Source: Adiantum capillus-veneris
Taxonomy: Eukaryota; Streptophyta; Polypodiopsida; Polypodiales; Pteridaceae
NCBI GenBank assembly: GCA_014529385.2
Contig: CM043970.1
Coordinates: forward strand, 69,090,567 to 69,154,566
DNA: 64,000 nt
Direction: 5' to 3'
The notes under the pieces are model-generated. The model was not told the origin of the DNA. It made no database searches and saw nothing but the letters and a program-made list of their open reading frames with translations. A program made the translations under genes and the position numbers. Shown here piece after piece: positions 60,967-64,000 of this stretch. The stretch's first letter is position 1. Every line of letters begins with the position of its first letter.

Positions 60967-61109
60967 TGTTGGAGCTATATATGGCTCACTCTACTCAACT
61001 TGGTCTCACCTATATATTTGTATCTTGTCCTCAATATGAATCAGTCTTTGGGAGCGTATATGGTGTGTCTCTTGTCTCGTCTCTCTCTCTTTCTCTCTAC
61101 ATCTCAACA
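60967..61109 (+). repeat. Copia 3' LTR
   Basis: 143 bp, same as the 5' LTR except for one base, followed by the CAAGG target duplication. Confidence 0.97.
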
Positions 61110-61679
61110 CAAGGGCCCCTTTTAAATTGGGCGTGAAAGATAAACCGGTGTTCCACAAGAATCTCGAAAATTTTTCTAACCTACCACCTGACACACTTAT
61201 CTTTGATGATTCTAGATATAAGCTAATGTTTAATCCATTGGGGTCATTTCTTGTTTTCCCCAAGCTAGAAAATCAGTCTAAAGAAGTGCGCGCCTATTTT
61301 TTGTCAACCACTGTCATAAACTGGCTAGCACACTGGTTGTACTCTAAGGACAGAATTGAGTATACAAAGAGGATTGTAATTTGTGCAGATGGACAACCTG
61401 ACGACACCTATGTGCGTCGTTTTTATTGGAAATTGAGGATTGACTTTTTCAAGAAGAAAGGAACAGATTTTTTATATAAAAAGAAAGCTTCATAAAGTTT
61501 GTGAAGTGGGCGACTTTTGTCGATGAATGTAAATGGAGAACTACTCAGCCAAAAGGCTCAATCAATGTAAGAGAATTCATGTATAATACATTTACAAGCA
61601 AGTTGCACGGAAATACATTGTATTCTATATTTGAAGTATATTGCAAATAAAAGGAGAGAGTGAGAGAGAGTGTCTGATA

Positions 61680-61718
61680 ACGGTATTATACTAGGCATGA
61701 CTGGTATGATACTGAGAA

Positions 61719-61781
<63 letters not shown>

Positions 61782-61887
61782 TCGGATACAAAGAAGTGAC
61801 ATGTATGATACCGGTATGATTCTTTCAAGTGACTGGTATGATACAGGTATGATATTGAGAAGTGATCGGTATGATATTGAGAAGTGA

Positions 61888-61945
<58 letters not shown>

Positions 61946-62119
61946 TTATACTGAGAAGTGACTGGTATGATACTGGTATGATACTGTGAAGTGACTAATA
62001 TGATACCGGTATGATACTGAGGAGTGACCGGTATGATACTTAGCAGTGACAGAGAGAGGGAGAGGGACTGGTATGAAACCGGTATGATACTGTGGAGTGA
62101 CCAGTATGATACTGAGATG

Positions 62120-62191
<72 letters not shown>

Positions 62192-62282
62192 GGAGTGGAA
62201 TGATACCGGTATGATACTGAGGAGTTATTGGTATGATACCGGTATGATACTGAGAAGTGACTGGTATGATACTGAGAAATGA

Positions 62283-62371
<89 letters not shown>

Positions 62372-62460
62372 GAACTTGTTTTATACCGGTATCATACCAG
62401 TCACTCCTCAGTATCATACCGGTATGAAACTGAGAAATGACTGGCATGATGTTTAGAAAT

Positions 62461-62522
<62 letters not shown>

Positions 62523-62640
62523 ATGTATGATATGGGTATGATACTGGGAAATGACTGGTATGATACTGGGAATTGACTGGTATGATACCGGTATGATACT
62601 GAGAAATGACTGGTATGATACAGAAATGATACTGAGAAGT
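61680..62640. repeat. GGTATGATACCGGTATGATACTGAGAAGTGAC minisatellite interleaved with GA/GT arrays
   Basis: Units of about 20-33 bp built from ggtatgata, accggtatgat and ctgagaagtgac recur at least 15 times. They are repeatedly interrupted by pure GA arrays (for example about 61892-61943, 62286-62368 and 62466-62520), by GT at 61719-61740 and by CA at 62126-62157. The GA arrays usually begin right after a gtgac or tgacaaag junction, so array and unit seem to have been duplicated together. The ACCGGTATGAT core is shared with the intron array at 53437-53890. Confidence 0.88.
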
Positions 62641-62645
62641 GACAA

Positions 62646-62676
<31 letters not shown>

Positions 62677-62740
62677 CATTTTAGTTTACAGTAATAGGCA
62701 GATATACACAAAATTATGCATTATGCATTTCTTAAGATGG

Positions 62741-64000
62741 TTACAGCTCAAAAGGCATACTATTGTAGATAGACTCACTGACATCAAGTGATATTGTATA
62801 TAGTTTTGAGTTGCTGGGATGGGGTATCATGGGGATTTTGATTGCCCGAACAAGATGTGAATATATGAACACCTCTGGCTTTTTGTCCAAAAGCTCGTAG
62901 GTCTGCTCATTTATCATACGATAGTAAAACCCTTTGATAGCATAGGATCCTCGCCCAATGATATTGCCCCAGTCATCTTCAGCGTCTGAATGAAACTCTT
63001 GAATAGCTGCAGTGCATTTCACCATATAGAAATCCACTTTTTCTTCATTGTCATTTGGTGCGGGAACAACAAAATTATCACCAACAATAAGAGCTTGACT
63101 GAGGGTGTCATAGTGTCCTTCATATGTTGCATCCTCATTTATATTGTCTTCATCGTCTTCCCCTTCTTTTGTAGGCTCCAAAATAAGGTATGTCCAGAAA
63201 GGAACGTGTGACTTGCTCACACATCTCCTCCACTTTTCATGTTTACATGCACTACAGAAACAAGACAGTGAACGTGTTCTCAAAGCAGTTGTATCATGAT
63301 CTAAATATGCAAAAACAGAGTGCATTGAGCGGGTATTTTTTACAGCCTTCACATCCCAATTTTTTCCCCTTTCGACATCTCCCAATTCAATCACCCAAAA
63401 AATCCTGCTTACATAACAGGCCTGGGATGCATAGGTGGCTGTAGCACCATCTGACAAGGTCCGTCTCAATAATGCCACAACATCTATAGCACAGTCTATC
63501 TTTGGGCAGTTTGGCTGCAATTGGTATTGAGTTAAAGACCTTTTTATCACTGCTCCCGCACCGTCGTGTTCTCCCTTACCATGTCCGGATCCAAAAAAGT
63601 TCCAAGACATTTTCCATCCCGTAAAAACATTGTATCTGCAATTTATTCAATGGATAGAAGAAGATTAATATACTCTTGGCACGATAAAACTACCAAAAAA
63701 AACACGTATTATAATATTACTGATGTTAGACAAGCATTTTATTACAACTTTAATGCCACTATGATAGGTCTCTATATTAAAACCACCTTCAGATAATGTT
63801 TGTTATAACATGGTATCCCTGGCAAGGAAATAGAATGGTCTTCTTGCTTTGAATTGTGAAGCTGCTCCATCTGACCATACCCAATGACGTTTTATATTTA
63901 GACCAAATTGCTTTAGCCATTCCGCATGTTTCAGAAAACAGTGTTGAACAAAATGTGTCATGTTGCTTGTCATCTGAAATGAAGAAGTGAATTGTCTTGT
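62741..64000 (-). CDS. Transposase-like DDE-type gene, cut by the window edge
   Basis: Two exons (64000 to 63810 and 63635-62741) join in frame across a 174-nt GT/AG intron. Exon 1 has CFLKHAEWLKQFGLNIKRHW, then WSDGAASQFKARR. Exon 2 has WKMSWNFFGSGHGKGEHDGA with GAVIKRSL after it. The SDGxxxQFK-HGKGxxDGxG pair recurs, as I recall, in eukaryotic transposon-borne proteins and would supply catalytic acidic residues of an RNase H-like fold. A Cys-rich segment (SLSCFCSACKHEKWRRC) follows, then an acidic loop and a beta-rich tail. It is open for about 298 codons in exon 2, with no premature stop. The superfamily is not assigned. Confidence 0.62.

Larger units (their letters stand above)
55647..61109 (+). 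mobile_element. Ty1/copia retrotransposon, young, with 143-bp LTRs
   Basis: LTRs at 55647-55789 and 60967-61109 differ at one base by eye. The ends are TGTTG and CAACA. The five bases CAAGG flank both sides as the target duplication. The interior has a PBS, gag, protease, integrase, RT and RNase H in the copia order, and a polypurine tract. The unusually short LTRs hold only a brief promoter region. The near-identical LTRs imply a recent insertion, although two stops and active-site changes mean this copy was probably moved by enzymes from another copy. Confidence 0.97.
55180..61495 (+). pseudogene. FCP1/NIF-like phosphatase-fold gene split by a copia element
   Basis: The left part (55180-55646) begins after a TTTTCAG acceptor. 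It has EEWRLVDRFWAHKQNGRAD, then RVLILDLNGLLLKKF, the HAD motif I with Asp followed by Asn where FCP1-type enzymes have a second Asp, and FLNFCFRWFEVWIW. The right part (61110-61495) has KPVFHKNLENFSN and LIFDDSRYKLMFNP, the DDS motif IV. Removing 55647-61114 leaves one continuous frame, so the insertion is in coding sequence. This LDLNGLL subtype, known in plants, may be a weak or inactive phosphatase. An upstream exon is required by phase but was not found, and an adjacent frame (61498-61566) also looks coding. Confidence 0.8.

Noticed and set aside
61680-62640. CRISPR-like array of repeats and spacers
   Set aside because: Units are variable and contiguous, the spacers are GA microsatellites, there are no cas genes, and the context is a eukaryotic nuclear genome. 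It is a minisatellite.

Overview
The window looks like transposon-dominated nuclear DNA of a land plant, most likely a seed plant. The grounds are plant-type Ty3/gypsy and Ty1/copia retroelements, a CACTA element with a TNP2 transposase and DUF4218 module, a copia primer-binding site matching initiator Met-tRNA, spliceosomal introns, EAR-type repressor motifs, and many long (GA)n/(GT)n arrays. The sequence does not fix the species. No rRNA, true tRNA, CRISPR array or prokaryotic operon is visible.

Layout. 1-2.2 kb: no recognised gene. 2.2-11 kb: an old, multiply broken Ty3/gypsy element (gypsy A, minus strand). 12-20.3 kb: the left part of a CACTA transposon (plus strand) with a TIR, subterminal TATCGACG repeats and a degenerate TNP2 gene. 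It is split by a nested gag-only LTR retrotransposon (14692-18137, minus strand). 20.4-26.4 kb: a 5'-truncated Ty3/gypsy element (gypsy C, plus strand) with protease, RT, two RNase H domains and integrase, broken by only two stop codons. 26.4-39 kb: mostly AT-rich DNA with microsatellites, a 154-bp near-perfect foldback, tRNA-like promoter boxes, and one candidate gene (31.4-32.1 kb, minus strand) with two C-terminal LDLELRLG motifs. 39-42 kb: a broken DNA transposase of the CMC/TNP2-like type with a GDHPAQ motif. 42-52.8 kb: a second dual-RNase-H Ty3/gypsy element (gypsy D, minus strand), with a 2.6-kb 3' LTR, a truncated 5' LTR, and an extra ORF region before gag that holds a tandemly duplicated domain.

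52.8-64 kb is the most unusual part. A four-exon gene with a RING-like domain keeps its frame through every splice junction and has a TACCGGTATGAT minisatellite in intron 1. It is followed by an FCP1/NIF-like phosphatase-fold gene. A young copia element (143-bp LTRs with one difference, TSD CAAGG) has inserted directly into that gene's coding sequence. Next come a second minisatellite array with the same ACCGGTATGAT core and, on the minus strand at the window edge, an open transposase-like gene with SDGAASQFK and GHGKGEHDGAGA motifs. I suggest, as inference only, that 52.8-64 kb (perhaps with the 39-42 kb transposase) is part of one large multi-gene DNA transposon.

Across unrelated retroelements most premature stops fit a single C-to-T change (CAA/CAG/CGA to TAA/TAG/TGA), the signature expected from deamination of methylated, silenced copies.
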